In this document: piece after piece, positions 40,360-52,675 of the stretch | Layout: every line of letters starts with the position of its first letter | Position numbering within the stretch: position 1 is the stretch's first letter | Assembly: GCA_019217005.1 (NCBI GenBank) | Contig: JAHBNG010000017.1 | Location: 62,001-126,000 of the forward strand | Length of the DNA: 64,000 nucleotides | Source of the DNA: Chloroflexi bacterium TSY | GTDB taxonomy: Bacteria; Chloroflexota; Anaerolineae; Caldilineales; Caldilineaceae | Reading direction: 5' to 3' | Program-made: the position numbers and the translations under genes | Notes under the pieces: model-generated | Database searches by the model: none | Seen by the model: the letters and a program-made list of their open reading frames with translations, nothing else | Told to the model about the DNA's origin: nothing

Positions 40360-41536
40360 TTATGATGGCTCAAGAAGAACTACACAGTCAGCGACCCTCT
40401 CAAGACAATCGTTTTACTGAGAATGTTATGATGCTCTTCAGCTCAATCAACAGTGGGGATATTGCTGTCACAAAGGAACTGCTGGCAACTGATTCGTCGC
40501 TTGCCACAGCAATTGGTAAGACAGTCTATTCGTCAGCGGATCCAAAGAGCATGGATTGGCGTTTATATGGATCACCACTCCATCTGGCCGTCATGCACCA
40601 GAACAGAGACCTCATTGATCTTCTCTTGGCCAACGGTGCTGATATCAATCAGACCGATGAAGGCTACAACATGACGCCTCTGCACTATGCAGTCGACTTT
40701 GGTAAATGGACGCCAAATTATGAACTGTTTGATATGATGAGCTTTTTGATCGCTCGTGGTGCCCAAAAAGACCTCTTTGTGGAAATTTGGCTCGAAAACT
40801 TTGATGGTGTCGAGCATTATCTTCGGGAACATCCGGAGCAAGTGAACCAGATCGGGCCCTTCTATGCGCCGCCGCTTCATCACGTTTATAACCCCAATTT
40901 GGCCAAGATCTTACTTGAGCACGGTGCCGATATGCACGCGCACATCGAGCGCATCGTCTGGGATGACAAGGAACTCAATACACCGATTCGTTGTGCCGTT
41001 GGCGAAGTCGGCAAATTAGATGTGTTTAAAGTGATGTTAGCGCATGGAGAGATCGAAAAGGACATATTTTTGGCCTGTGCATTGGGCGATCGTGCCTGGG
41101 TTGCGACGGCTCTTGCATCAGAGCCAGAGCTTGTGCATGCCCGAACCAACGCAAGCCATATCTTGTCTGCCGATATGACACCGTTGCACATAGCGCTTCG
41201 CTACCCTCGACCACCTATCGATACCACAGACCTGATCCGACTCTTGCTCGATCATGATGCAGACATTGAGGCGCAGACTCGCTCTTATCATGGCAAAACG
41301 CCCCTACTCTTAGCAGCGACAAACGAACAGAACCTGCGACTCTTGCTCAACCGAGGCGCCGATGTTCAGGCCCGCGACCAAGAGGAGAAATGGTCTGCAA
41401 TTCAGTGGGCGCGTTTTGATTGGGATCAGGGCAACAGAACATTCGAGCTTGACGCGATTGTAGAATTATTGCAAAGCTATGGAATTGAGGGGGAATCATA
41501 GACAGAGGACCAGGACAGTGTGCCCAAAGTGTGTAA

Positions 41537-42834
41537 GGCTAAACCAAAAAAATAATTATACGCGAACGAGAGAATGGAGAGGGGGAATAAGGACAAACCA
41601 TTTTTCTAAACCAGGTAAACGTTGGAAGCGTTGTTCCAAACGGTCCATCTCTTTCTGAGTGAGTTTGACGCCGGTCTCATAAAGAGTGGAATTCAGGTGA
41701 ACGAAGGGTTGTAGTTGGTTAAAGCGAAAAGAACGGGCAAAATTGAGAACGGTCTCAAGAGAATCGAGAAGAGAACCGTTCCAGTGTTTTTCAAGATGGC
41801 CCCAAACCCGTTCGATGGGGTTGTATTTACTGTGATAAGGAGGGTAGCAGGCGAGCTGAATAGAGAGACGATAGTGCTCAACAAACTGAGTGAGACGATA
41901 CATAAACTGAGTCCGACGGGTATGATTTTCGGGACCATTGTCCTGATTGATCACGAGGGTCTTGACGTGAGGAAAGTGTTCACGTACGCTTTCCCAAAAT
42001 CAATCAGGCAGTCGACAATACAGTCACTCGTCACTTTCGACTGAGTCAAGTAAAGAAAGAGTTCCTTGGTTGAAGGGAGGTAAATGCCAAAAGGAGTGAC
42101 TTTCTCGGTCTTCTTATCTTGAAAGTCATGATCGAGCGCTTTGACAACCACTCGACTTATCCCTTCTCTCGAGAAACGGTCAAGTAAAATCGTCGCTTTG
42201 GCATCCCAAGAGAGGCGCAGAACCGTCTCGTCTGCATCCGCTTCTTGATTGATCTGATGAATTCTATCAAAGATCGCATCGGTCTCTGGGATCTTTTTCA
42301 CTGGTTGACTTTTTTTGACCCGGTTTGAGCCATAGCCTAACTCATTGAGCTTCAAGCGGATGGCCTCTTCGCCAGGCAATTCCTCATCTGTGTATCCTTT
42401 CTGCTCGATGAGCTGGGTACGCATTTCGGCGGCGGTTAGTCGAGTGTACAATTGGGGGGGTCGAAAGGTGGGATCGGTCTGGCTGAATTGATCGGCGATT
42501 TCAACCATATCGGCCAGTAAAGTGGGGATATGGTCTTCGGCTTTTGCGACCACGTCGGTGGCTTTGGTCGACATAACAGAAGCCGCCTTCTAGTTCTTCC
42601 AGGGCTTTGGCTATCGTCGCCCGATTCCAGCCCAACTCTCGTTCTGCTTTCGTCGGACTCCCTTCGCATATCGTTTTGACCGTTTGGGCCATGAAGTGCC
42701 TTCTTTCGTATCCACTTAACATGGCCTTCGTCTCTTTCAAGACTTCAACCATTTCTGGCGAGATTGTCATTTTTGCTCCTTTTGGAGAGCTAGTTTAACA
42801 CCTTCTCGCGTATATTTTATTTTTTGGATTGGCC
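41537..42834 (-). mobile_element. ISAzo13-like insertion sequence, copy 1
   Basis: Imperfect inverted ends of about 29 bp (GGCTAAACCAAAAAAATAAT on the left, GGCCAATCCAAAAAATAAAA on the right, converging on ATACGCGA). 3-bp target duplication TAA at 41534-41536 and 42835-42837. Lies between the ankyrin fragment and the giant adhesin. Confidence 0.88.
41556..42770 (-). pseudogene. ISAzo13-like transposase, copy 1, two frameshifts
   Basis: An N-terminal HTH part (42550-42770), a middle part (41985-42545, KKIPETDAIFDRI...LRLSWDAKATILL, first Asp) and a C-terminal part (41556-41954, INQDNGPENH...KYNPIERVWGHLEKHW, second Asp and Glu) lie in different frames. Compared with copy 2, two T are lost near 42541 and one A near 41997, both in homopolymers. 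It keeps sequence that copy 2 has deleted. Confidence 0.9.
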
Positions 42835-42837
42835 TAA

Positions 42838-43109
42838 ATGGAAACCATTTAGTCAGAGAATCTGCTCCATTTACACACTTTGTGATAGACACTCGAAATC
42901 GCGATGAAATAGCTCGAAACCTAATCAAAAACCAGACCGTATATTGAGTAGAACCAATCTGCATCGTTTATTGCCCTCTATTTGCTTATCGTTGAACAAC
43001 ACATACACGCTGGCAAATCAAAATAGGCAACGCTCTAAAAGTCATAGAAGCTATTCCTTCGGTTGTACCGTTATTCCCCTGTCGTTCGTGTTCTGCGGAA
43101 GGAGAAAAG
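42838..43109. other. Gene-free stretch
   Basis: AT-rich intergenic DNA, no repeat or gene seen. The promoter of the giant adhesin-like gene probably lies here. Confidence 0.5.
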
Positions 43110-46100
43110 ATGCGCCCTCAACTATCCCGGTCTGTTTTGCGATTTTGTTCACTTCTTATTGTCTTTAGCCTGATTGCCCCACCACTTCCTAGCCCAACAT
43201 TGATAGCAGAAAATTTGCAACGGTTCGATAGATCTCTCCAATTTGAATCAGTAAGGTTAAACAGCCCTCCGTCAGATCAAAAGACGAAAGACACCAGATT
43301 AGAGACCATGAGTCGTTCGACGGATCAACCAATTGATCTGTCCACTGCTGACGCGCTATTAGCCCTATCGCAACCATTTGTGCCTCTCCAATCAGAGAAT
43401 TTTTTTGGCTTAGAAGAAAACGTTCTGGGAGATCCGGTCCAGATTGAAGTTACTGCAACCGGCTTTTCCCCACCAGAACTAAATATTTTTGGCCCAACAG
43501 ATGTGACATGGGTCAACGTAGGTGATCAGACCCTATTATTGGGCTTTGGCAATCCACCAGTCAGAACTCTAGAACCAATGAGCTATTTGCCGGTCTTCCT
43601 GAACAGCCAATCTCAAAGCATCAGTCAAGCAACGCTCTCTCGTTTTCAACAGGCGAACGACGCTGTGATCCTGGAACCGGGCGAGTCTCATACTCGTCGT
43701 CTCACCGAACCGGACTAATACCTTGTTTATCTGGAATCCCTGCCTGATGCTCCCGGCAAAGTCACATTGACTGGGACCACCATTTTGCGCACCAGTCCGG
43801 CCGATGGTGAAGGTGAGGTTGCGGTTACACGCGAGACGATTTTGGAGTTCAGTGGCCCTCTAGATCCGGCCACTATAAGCGCATCAGCTTTTTTCGCTCG
43901 CTTTGGCGGCAATGAGTTGGTTGCACGCATCCACCTCTCACCAGACAAGAAGCGCGTCACGCTCTTTTACACCGACCCGCTCCCTGCCAGTGCCCGCGTG
44001 CGTGTGACCGTGGATGGCAGCGCTTTGAAAGATACCCAAGGTATGGCTGTTGATGTCGACGGCGATGGAACAGCCGGAGGCAGCGCCATTATCGACTTCG
44101 ACACGCTTAGCCTGAGCCGTATCCCGAACACCGACGTCTGGGGCCACGTCTATGATTCCTACAACAAGAATTCTGATGGTTCCGATAGACCGGTAGTCGG
44201 AGCCACTATTCGCGTGGATGGTCTTCCTGAAGCCAATGCCGTGACGGACGCAAATGGATATTTTATCCTCAAAGATATGCCTGCCCCGGCATTTTTTGTG
44301 CATGTTGACGGTAGTACGGCCACAAATGCCCCAGCGAGAACAGAGTACGCAACGGTAGGCAAACTGTTCCACAGTATACCAGGTCGGTCTACTCAACTAG
44401 CCATGGATGGCGAAACCTTCAACATCTATCTTCCACCGATGAACATGGGTGACTTACAGCATCTGTCCGCAGTCTCAAATACAGAGGTCACTTTTGGGGA
44501 GGCCGGGAAAACCGAGTTGAGCGAAATGTTCCCTCAGATAGACCCAGACGTATGGGATCAGACGATGGTGATGTTTCCCCCAAATTCGGCAGTAAATGAC
44601 TCCGGCCAACCGGCTACTCAAGCAGCGATAATCCCCGTACCTTCAGACCGACTGCCTGCACCCTTGCCATCGTTTATGAAGCACCAACTCGATATTGCTG
44701 TCATCTCCCCAGGCGCAAGCAACTTTGATGAACCTGCACCAGCCTGTTTTCCCAACTTGCCTGATCCCGAAACAGGGTTACTCAGGCCACCGGGGACCAA
44801 GAGTGCTCTGACCAGCTTCAATCATGATACTGGCCGCTGGGAAATCATAGGGCCAATGACAGTTAGTGATAATGGACAGCTTGTTTGCACTGACCCGGGT
44901 GTGGGCATTCTGGCACCTGGATGGCATGGCGAAACGGGGGGGATCGCTCCGCAGCCAATTGAATCGCTACCTCCACCAGATAGGGATGACTGGGTACATA
45001 ATCCAGATAAGGACGACTGCTATCGAAGAATACTCGTATTTCTAGGTCAGTGTGTATTGCTCGCCGGTGTACTAATAAACGTTGATCGACTAAGGGGGGG
45101 CATTATACTTATTTTATGTATTATACTCTACCTTATCTTGTTTCAAATGTGCGAGGAGTTGCCTAGTTGCCTACCTGCTCCCCCGTCGGTTGCGTCGTCA
45201 GCCTCCTTCCGATTTTTGGCGTCCTCGATAGTTACTAGCGATATCTCGACAGGTGATCCGACTGCAGATGAAATCAGTGTACTGCTTAGACAGGCAGTGG
45301 AATTAATCTATCCTTTCGTTGTTACTGGAGAGTCAATTCCAGAGGCAACTTTGAATCAGATAGACAATCTAATAGCGCAAATGAACGCTGTGGCAGGTGG
45401 TGATGCTGTTCAGTATATGCGCGATTTGCTTCTCCAGCGGGAAGAGGAAAATGTATTCCTCGAACGATCATTTGGTAATGCACCGTCCTACCCAGTGTTA
45501 TTCGCTGCGCGTATGGAGCGTTCGAATGGACAGGGTATCGTCGTACGCGGACAAACTGGACCAGATGGTCAATACTCCCTGTTCGTACCCCGCAATGGAA
45601 ACATTCTGGGTATTAGCTTTTATGACCCGCTGACTAATTCATTGGGGTTTGTGGCTCCTAACTTTCGACCAGACGCAGCCTTTCGACTTCCCCGTTTTTA
45701 TCTGAATCCGGTGGATGAAACCTTTTCAGACTTTGATGATGATGGCTTGGTCGATATAGTTGAAGCAGTATACGGCACAGAGTCTGGCAACCCTGACACC
45801 GATGGTGATGGTATTAAAGACGGCCCCGAAGTCGATCAAGGCACTAACCCTCTCGATGGACTGCCTGTCGTGACTGGTATTATTGCCAGTGCCGATACGC
45901 CAGGAACAGCAGTCGATATTTGCGCTGTCAACGATCTCGCCGCTGTGGCAGATTCCGAAGCAGGTGTATCAGTTTTCAGCGTCATCAATGGGAGCAACCC
46001 CACGATCATCGCTCAGGTGGATACATCAGGAAGCGCTCAGGCCGTGGCTTGTGCTGGAGACCTAGTTGCCGCTGCCACTGGCGGCAGTGGCTTATCCATC

Positions 46101-49100
46101 ATCGATATTCGTGACCCGCCCGCTGCTCAGATCATCCATCAACTCGAGCTGAATGGCTCAGCCCAAGTGGTCACAACATCAGGTGGCGTGGCCTATGTGG
46201 GTCTGGATACAGGTCAGGTTGTTCTAGTCGATTTGGCAACGGGCGCCCTCTTGGACCAAGTACAGGTTTCTGGCACAGTACAAGATATTGCGCAAGCGGG
46301 AAATTATCTTTATGTTTTGACACCAGACAAACTGCACACGATTTTCCTGCTTGAGAGCGAGTTGGATGTCACCAGCACTGCATCATACCCATATATCCAG
46401 ACGTTCCCTTTGGATCGACGTCTGTTTGTTGGTGGCGGCATTGCCTACGCTGCACATGGGAATGGTTATAGTACCTTTGGTCTGGCCGATCCAGCGCAGC
46501 CAGTTCTGATCACTGCTGGAGCTACTGGTCAGCGGGGGTGGAGACAGATCGTGGCCAATGGGTCTGGACTTGGTGTGGCTCCGGTTAGCATAAACGTGGG
46601 GCAATCCGGGAATGTAAACCTATATGACGTGAGCGATCCGGCGCAGACCGACGTGTTCCTAACCACCTTCGAGACGCCTGGCGATGCTCGAGCCGTCTCA
46701 ATTTACAATGGTCTGGCTTATGTTGCCGATGGTGAAGCGGGGTTACAGGTCATCAACTACTTAGCGTACGATGCTTTGGGTGTCCCTCCGACCATCGGCC
46801 TCTCAACCAACTTTGCCCCCGGCCTGGCAGAAGAGGGCCAGGTGATGCGCGTCGCAGCCGAAGTCAGCGACGATGTGCAGGTACGCAATGTCGAGTTTTA
46901 TGTTGACGGAACAGAGGTCGCTATTGATGGAAATTTTCCTTTTGGGTATGACTTTGTTACCCCACTCATTGCCCAACAACCCTCTTTTACACTACGGGCG
47001 CGCGCCACTGACACTGGAGGCAATGCCACTTGGACTGAGCTGATGACCATCAACCTCACTTCCGATGCCACGCCACCGGAGGTTCCACGCCATTCACCGA
47101 AGGCAGGTTCTATTCTGGCGGTAGGCTCGATATCATCTGTTTCCGCTACCTTTAGCGAACCGATTGATCTCACTACCCTCAACAATACGACCTTCCAACT
47201 CTTCTCCGCTGGCCCAGACGGTGTCACCGGTAATGGCGACGATTTGCTTTTTAACGGTGGCACAGTTTCCTATCATGACGAAGTGAACACAGCGTTGCTG
47301 ACCTTTCACTCTGCCCTGCCCGCCGATCTGTATCGAGTTGTCCTCAATCCCACCATTGCTGATCGGGTTGGCAATACGTTGGCGGCTGACGTAAGCTGGA
47401 ACTTTCGCGTCAAGGATCCGGTCTACTGGATCAGTGATGCCGATGGCTTTTGGGATGAGGTAAGCAACTGGAGTACTGGAGCTTTACCTCAGGCTGATGA
47501 TATTGTCATCATTAATCGTCCGGCTGGTGACTATACAATCACCCACCGCTCTGGTGCTACCGTAATCTACAAGCTTGAAAGCGAAGAAGCGTTTGTGATT
47601 TCTGGTGGCACCCTTTCTCTCGAAGCACTCGACGACCCGTCCAGGATCAATAATGACTTTACACTAAGCGGCACATCCATTAATGGGGAAGATCTCGCCG
47701 GCCCTGGAGATCTAATCATAGAAGGGGTGTTCATTTGGACAAGTGGCGAGATGAGCGGGAACGCGGTTACGCTGGCCAAGGGGGGATTAGAGATCGATGG
47801 TACGACTAGAAAGTTCCTGGCCCGCAAGCTTGAAAACGCAGGCGATGCCACTTGGCGAGGCATGGGTGAAATCTGGGCAAGCAACCCCGGTCCGGTAATC
47901 CTCGAAAACCTTGCCGGCGCTATTTTCGAGATCCAAAATGATACACCCATCGTCGGTGGCAACGGAACCTTCAACAATGCCGGCACCATCATTAAGTCTG
48001 CGAGCACTGACGCCACACAGATCGATTTTGAATTTAACAACAATGGGATGGTTGAGGTACGAAGCGGCACGCTACGTGCAAATGGTGGTGGCGTCAACAC
48101 TGGCACGTTCGAAAGTGCTGTGGGAGCTACATTCAACATCGCCAGCAACTATACATTGACCACCACGTCGGTCGTAACCGGTTCTGGCATTATGCACCTT
48201 AATGGAGCCAATGTGGAGATTGGTGGTACGTACGATCTCGATGGTCTGACGGTTATCGGCATGGGTGCGACGAGCTTCGATAGCAGGTTGCCTGCGCGGA
48301 CGACGAACTTGGCCCTCTCTGGCGGCACGCTGACTGGGTCAAACGATGTAGTCGTCGATGGCACCATGAATTTGAGCAGCGGCAGGATGAGCGGCTCCGG
48401 TCGAACTGTGGCAAATGGAACGCTGGAATTCAGCGAACCAGGAGTGACCCTGGACGGACGTACGCTGGAAAATAACGGAGCGGCTACTTGGAGTGGCACC
48501 GGTGAATTTAATCGTGGCAACATCTCCGGCTCAAATGGATCTACACTGATCAATCGACCCGGTGCAACGTTTGATATCACTGGTGATGCACTCCTGTTTG
48601 ACACAACGATTGGCATGCAGTCTACCTTTATCAATCAAGGAACGCTAACCAAATCCGGTTCAGGCGGCAGCACGACTGTCAGCTTTGTTTTTGAGAATAG
48701 CGGCTCGGTCGACGTCATTTCTGGTACGTTAGGTCTAGGAAGAGGAGGTTCGAGTAGCGGGCACTTGGTGATTCAACCAAACGGCGCGTTCGTATTCAGC
48801 GCATCAGGACGAACTTTTGATATGGCGGTCGGTTCTTCCGTGACAGGCGATGGGACGGTGGGTGTTACCCACGGGATTGTCAAAGTCATGGGTGTCTACA
48901 ATGTGGCAGGGGATACTGAGGTGACGCAAGGAACTGCTAACTTTGCCACCAACGCTACCTTTGGCAATCTTCTGCTCTCCAGAACGGGTACGATAACCAG
49001 TAACGCCACGTTAATGATCAATGATCTCTTCACTTGGAGCGGCGGCACGATGAGCGGGTCTGGTCGCACAGTCGCCAATGGCGGCATAGAGATCAGTGGC

Positions 49101-49838
49101 AATGGTCGGCTCATCGGACGGACGCTCGACAATGTTGGAACTGCGATCTGGATTCCTGATACTGGCAGTCCCATCCTGAGTGGTGATTCACTCTTCAACA
49201 ATCTGGTAGGTGCCACCTTTGATATTCAAGGGGATGGCACGCTAAGGGGCAGTGGCAACAGCGCTTTCAACAACCAGGGGACGCTTGTCAAGTCGGCTGG
49301 TGGTGGTTCCTTTGCCATTGGATCTGCTCTGACCAATACAGGGTCGATCGAGATTCAAACTGGTACTCTGAGCGTCAGCGACTTAACCCAAACGGCTGGC
49401 ACCACTCAGCTAAGCGGCGGTAAGCTATTCCTTGCTTGCTGTGGTCAGCTTAATTTCCAAGGTGGCGCACTCTCTGGCTCTGGCACGATTGAAGGCCGCG
49501 TCATGAACGCGGCTCAGATTTACCCAGGTGGTGTGGGTGCGTCTGGTACAATCACAGTTACACAAGGTTACAACCAAGCAACCACGGGCACGCTCAACAT
49601 TGAACTAGGTGGCTTGAACCCAGGTGTTGAGCACGACCAGTTCATTGTAAATGGAAACGGCACGCTCAACGGCACGCTGGACGTCGGCACAATCAATGGA
49701 TTCACACCGTCCGGTGGTGAGAGCTTCCAGGTGATGACCTATGGCTCGCATACGGGCGTTTTCTCCAGTATCAATGGCAATGGGCAAACCTATACGCCCA
49801 ACTACAGCCCCAACAATTTGACGCTCATCGCACAATGA
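43110..49838 (+). pseudogene. Giant secreted adhesin-like protein with an in-frame stop
   Basis: Start ATG 43110 behind GGAAGGAGAAAAG, with a signal peptide (residues about 8-30). The frame stays open to 49838 except for a single TAA at 43716-43718, flanked in frame by TRRLTEPD and YLVYLESLPDAPGKV. Domains: SbsA-type Ig (about 220-330), carboxypeptidase-regulatory-like (340-400), thrombospondin-3-like calcium loops DFDDDGLVDIVE...NPDTDGDGIKDGPE (about 872-915), LVIVD-type propeller (930-1220), Ig (1230-1320), a second SbsA-type Ig (1325-1430), then a long Gly/Asn/Thr-rich parallel beta-helix of autotransporter-repeat type (1435-2240). No translocator barrel follows. Downstream ORF starts such as TTG 43767 would lack a signal peptide, so the stop probably abolishes secretion unless read through. 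Confidence 0.85.
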
Positions 49839-49896
49839 TGGTGACTCTTCTGGAATTCGTTGTATATTGAGAAGATATTTCGGAAGGAGAGCAGAT

Positions 49897-50871
49897 ATGA
49901 TCATTCCAAGAAAAACAACATCGACATTTTTGTTGTTTCAGAAACAAATAACGCTTTTCTTGACGGTTGGTATCGTTACATCAGTTCTGCTGTTTGTCCT
50001 ATTTGGTGTTCTGCACGTTGAGCTGAAAAGCCAACCTGTAACCGCAGCCGGAATGGGAAGCAGCACGGTTAGCGCCCAAAACATTAACTCGACCTCTTTG
50101 AGTCAGACAACACACACTGAGCAAATGCACCTCGATAACCAAATTAATGTCAAACCCGCTCTACCAAATTCAGGAGATAGTATCACTATTACGGTGTCTG
50201 GCACATGGTTTAACTCATGCTTTCCTTCCTATCAGTCTCATCAAGTGACAGACAACCTGATCCGAATTGATGCCGAATCACCACAGACTGATGGCATTTT
50301 TTGCCATGATACCTTAACTCCGTGGAGGTTCAGTGTGCCCATAAGTTCTTTGATGGCTGGGGACTATCGCGTGGATGTCTATGTGACTGCCTTTGACGGA
50401 TTCCTGGTTAGTCAGGACACGACATTCTTCACGGTGAGGCAAGCATCGATTTCTGTGCTCATCCCCAAGGAGGGTGGGCAGATATCGCATCACTATCCAC
50501 GGCACAACACAACGCTCATTGTACCGGCTGGCTCATTGTCAATGCCAGCAACGTTCACAATCAGCTATCAAATGCCTCCTACAGCAACAGGTCGATTGTT
50601 GGTCATAGATCACTTTTTTGACCTAATGAGTTCGCAAACCGTATTCACCCTACCGCTGACGTTGACTGTTCGTTATAGCGATACGGCGCTTGGGCTGATC
50701 GTTGCTGGGACAGAAAATTTATATCAGTTACAAAGCGGTCAATGGGTGACTGACAATATCACAGTAACGACGCGTCTATCGGATGGGATATCTGCACAAA
50801 TAACTCGCTTATCTTCATACGGTATCCTAGGAGAGACGAAGAGTGTCCTTCTTCCAATCTTTGCGAAATGA
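49897..50871 (+). CDS. Secreted or membrane-anchored protein with LP-x-x-K tail
   Basis: Start ATG 49897, set by GGAAGGAGAGCAG; the upstream TTG 49867 is poorer. 324 residues with an N-terminal membrane helix (residues about 13-38), then an Ig-like region with the repeated-beta pattern (HHYPRHNTTLIVPAGSLSMPATFTISYQMPP) reminiscent of ZU5-type domains. It ends SVLLPIFAK, like the tail of the choice-of-anchor protein at 17145. It lies 58 bp after the giant adhesin-like gene, possibly in one unit. Function unknown. Confidence 0.7.
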   Translation: MIIPRKTTSTFLLFQKQITLFLTVGIVTSVLLFVLFGVLHVELKSQPVTAAGMGSSTVSAQNINSTSLSQTTHTEQMHLDNQINVKPALPNSGDSITITVSGTWFNSCFPSYQSHQVTDNLIRIDAESPQTDGIFCHDTLTPWRFSVPISSLMAGDYRVDVYVTAFDGFLVSQDTTFFTVRQASISVLIPKEGGQISHHYPRHNTTLIVPAGSLSMPATFTISYQMPPTATGRLLVIDHFFDLMSSQTVFTLPLTLTVRYSDTALGLIVAGTENLYQLQSGQWVTDNITVTTRLSDGISAQITRLSSYGILGETKSVLLPIFAK

Positions 50872-50894
50872 TAGAGGCATGATGGTCTGACGCT

Positions 50895-51374
50895 TTATAA
50901 TTTGGGAAGCTGGGTAAGGCGATAGAGAGAAAAAATTTCGAGAGGGCCATGGGGAATGCTAACTTCGCTGCTCAATTTGTTCTGCTCATCTCCAACCGAA
51001 GAAGCGGAGGAGCGCCGGATCGGATGGAGGATTTCTTCTTGTTCAGATAATAGGAAAGATAGATTCTCAAGATTCAGGCTATTGAACAGCTCAAGTTCAT
51101 CGAAGGAGCAAATCAAGACAAGAGCTTCATCGTTGGGATCGTAACTGACAACAGCCCGCATAACTTGATGTTCATCTAGCCGATCGGCATAAGCTAAACA
51201 GAGGTTTTCGACTGGTGCATATCCGACCGGAACTCGTATTTGCCCTGGTCTGTGACTTAGCAGAATGGCTACAACCCCTCTTCCTTCTTGAGCATATCTG
51301 GTCTGGGCGATCTGCCGCAACGCCTCCTGGTGACGATCAAGGAACTGCTGATGGAACTTCATTACGTCATTCAT
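50895..51374 (-). CDS. Hypothetical protein, 159 residues
   Basis: Not recognised. Mixed alpha/beta, with no membrane segment or signal. The N-terminus is helical (MKFHQQFLDRHQEALRQIAQTRY), followed by strands (GVVAILLSHRPGQIRVPVGYAPVE). Start ATG 51374. Convergent with the gene at 49897, 23 bp apart. Confidence 0.55.
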   Translation of the reverse strand: MNDVMKFHQQFLDRHQEALRQIAQTRYAQEGRGVVAILLSHRPGQIRVPVGYAPVENLCLAYADRLDEHQVMRAVVSYDPNDEALVLICSFDELELFNSLNLENLSFLLSEQEEILHPIRRSSASSVGDEQNKLSSEVSIPHGPLEIFSLYRLTQLPKL

Positions 51375-51495
51375 GATTGGCTTCCGATCTTTAAAGCAGA
51401 ACTATAGAGTTGTTCCGAAATAACGATATGGACATCGATGACCGCATTCCGGGAATGGACCCAGCAAACTCTCTCGGGCTAAACCAAAAAAATAA

Positions 51496-52635
51496 TTATA
51501 CGCGAACGAGAGAATGGAGAGGGGGAATAAGGACAAACCATTTTTCTAAACCAGGTAAACGTTGGAAGCGTTGTTCCAAACGGTCCATCTCTTTCTGAGT
51601 GAGTTTGACGCCGGTCTCATAAAGAGTGGAATTCAGGTGAACGAAGGGTTGTAGTTGGTTAAAGCGAAAAGAACCGTTCCAGTGTTTTTCAAGATGGCCC
51701 CAAACCCGTTCGATGGGGTTGTATTTACTGTGATAAGGAGGGTAGCAGGCGAGCTGAATAGAGAGACGATAGTGCTCAACAAACTGAGTGAGACGATACA
51801 TAAACTGAGTCCGACGGGTATGATTTTCGGGACCATTGTCCTGATTGATCACGAGGGTCTTGACGTGAGGAAAGTGTTCACGTACGCTTTCCCAAAAATC
51901 AATCAGGCAGTCGACAATACAGTCACTCGTCACTTTCGACTGAGTCAAGTAAAGAAAGAGTTCCTTGGTTGAAGGGAGGTAAATGCCAAAAGGAGTGACT
52001 TTCTCGGTCTTCTTATCTTGAAAGTCATGATCGAGCGCTTTGACAACCACTCGACTTATCCCTTCTCTCGAGAAATGGTCAAGTAAAATCGTCGCTTTGG
52101 CATCCCAAGAGAGGCGCAGAACCGTCTCGTCTGCATCCGCTTCTTGATTGATCTGATGAATTCTATCAAAGATCGCATCGGTCTCTGGGATCTTTTTCAC
52201 TGGTTGACTTTTTTTGACCCGGTTTGAGCCATAGCCTAACTCATTGAGCTTCAAGCGGATGGCCTCTTCGCCAGGCAATTCCTCATCTGTGTATCCTTTC
52301 TGCTCGATGAGCTGGGTACGCATTTCGGCGGCGGTTAGTCGAGTGTACAATTGGGGGGTTCGAAAGGTGGGATCGGTCTGGCTGAATTGATCGGCGATTT
52401 CAACCATATCGGCCAGTAAAGTGGGGATATGGTCTTCGGCTTTTTTGCGACCACGTCGGTGGCTTTGGTCGACATAACAGAAGCCGCCTTCTAGTTCTTC
52501 CAGGGCTTTGGCTATCGTCGGACTCCCTTCGCATATCGTTTTGACCGTTTGGGCCATGAAGTGCCTTCTTTCGTATCCACTTAACATGGCCTTCGTCTCT
52601 TTCAAGACTTCAACCATTTCTGGCGAGATTGTCAT
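51496..52635 (-). CDS. ISAzo13-like transposase, copy 2, open but with two in-frame deletions
   Basis: 379 residues, one frame. Catalytic context is intact (SWDAKATILL, INQDNGPENH, KYNPIERVWGHLEK). Compared with copy 1 it lacks 12 residues in the N-terminal HTH (36 bp, flanked by GTCG repeats) and 14 residues after the catalytic Glu (42 bp, flanked by AGAAC repeats). The HTH loss probably spoils end recognition. Start ATG 52635 after AAAAGGAGCAAAA. Confidence 0.85.
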   Translation of the reverse strand: MTISPEMVEVLKETKAMLSGYERRHFMAQTVKTICEGSPTIAKALEELEGGFCYVDQSHRRGRKKAEDHIPTLLADMVEIADQFSQTDPTFRTPQLYTRLTAAEMRTQLIEQKGYTDEELPGEEAIRLKLNELGYGSNRVKKSQPVKKIPETDAIFDRIHQINQEADADETVLRLSWDAKATILLDHFSREGISRVVVKALDHDFQDKKTEKVTPFGIYLPSTKELFLYLTQSKVTSDCIVDCLIDFWESVREHFPHVKTLVINQDNGPENHTRRTQFMYRLTQFVEHYRLSIQLACYPPYHSKYNPIERVWGHLEKHWNGSFRFNQLQPFVHLNSTLYETGVKLTQKEMDRLEQRFQRLPGLEKWFVLIPPLHSLVRV

Positions 52636-52675
52636 TTTTGCTCCTTTTGGAGAGCTAGTTTAACACCTTCTCGCG

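Larger units (their letters stand above)
38203..41501 (+). pseudogene. ECF-like sigma-70 factor fused to ankyrin repeats, split by an IS701-type element
   Basis: The 5' part (38203-38747) is a sigma factor. Region 2 is DHHLAEDAAQEAFINAYCDLRSL and its helix around AFPGWFRRIVFKHADRLRR. Region 4 is LPDTQREVLILFYIGNYAQQEISTFLDLPVSTVRMRLYHAR. The 3' part (40364-41501) has about six ankyrin repeats (for example SPLHLAVMHQNRDLIDLLLANGADIN; TPLHIALRY...LIRLLLDHDADIE). Removing the IS with one 4-bp duplication joins them in frame as ...LKKRIL-x-MAQEEL, a protein of about 560 residues. Start ATG 38203 is preferred to the upstream ATG. The ankyrin tail may sense or tether a partner. As it stands only a truncated sigma factor would be made. 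Confidence 0.8.

Noticed and set aside
43716..43718. Recoded stop (selenocysteine or pyrrolysine)
   Set aside because: TAA is not used for either, and no insertion element was seen.
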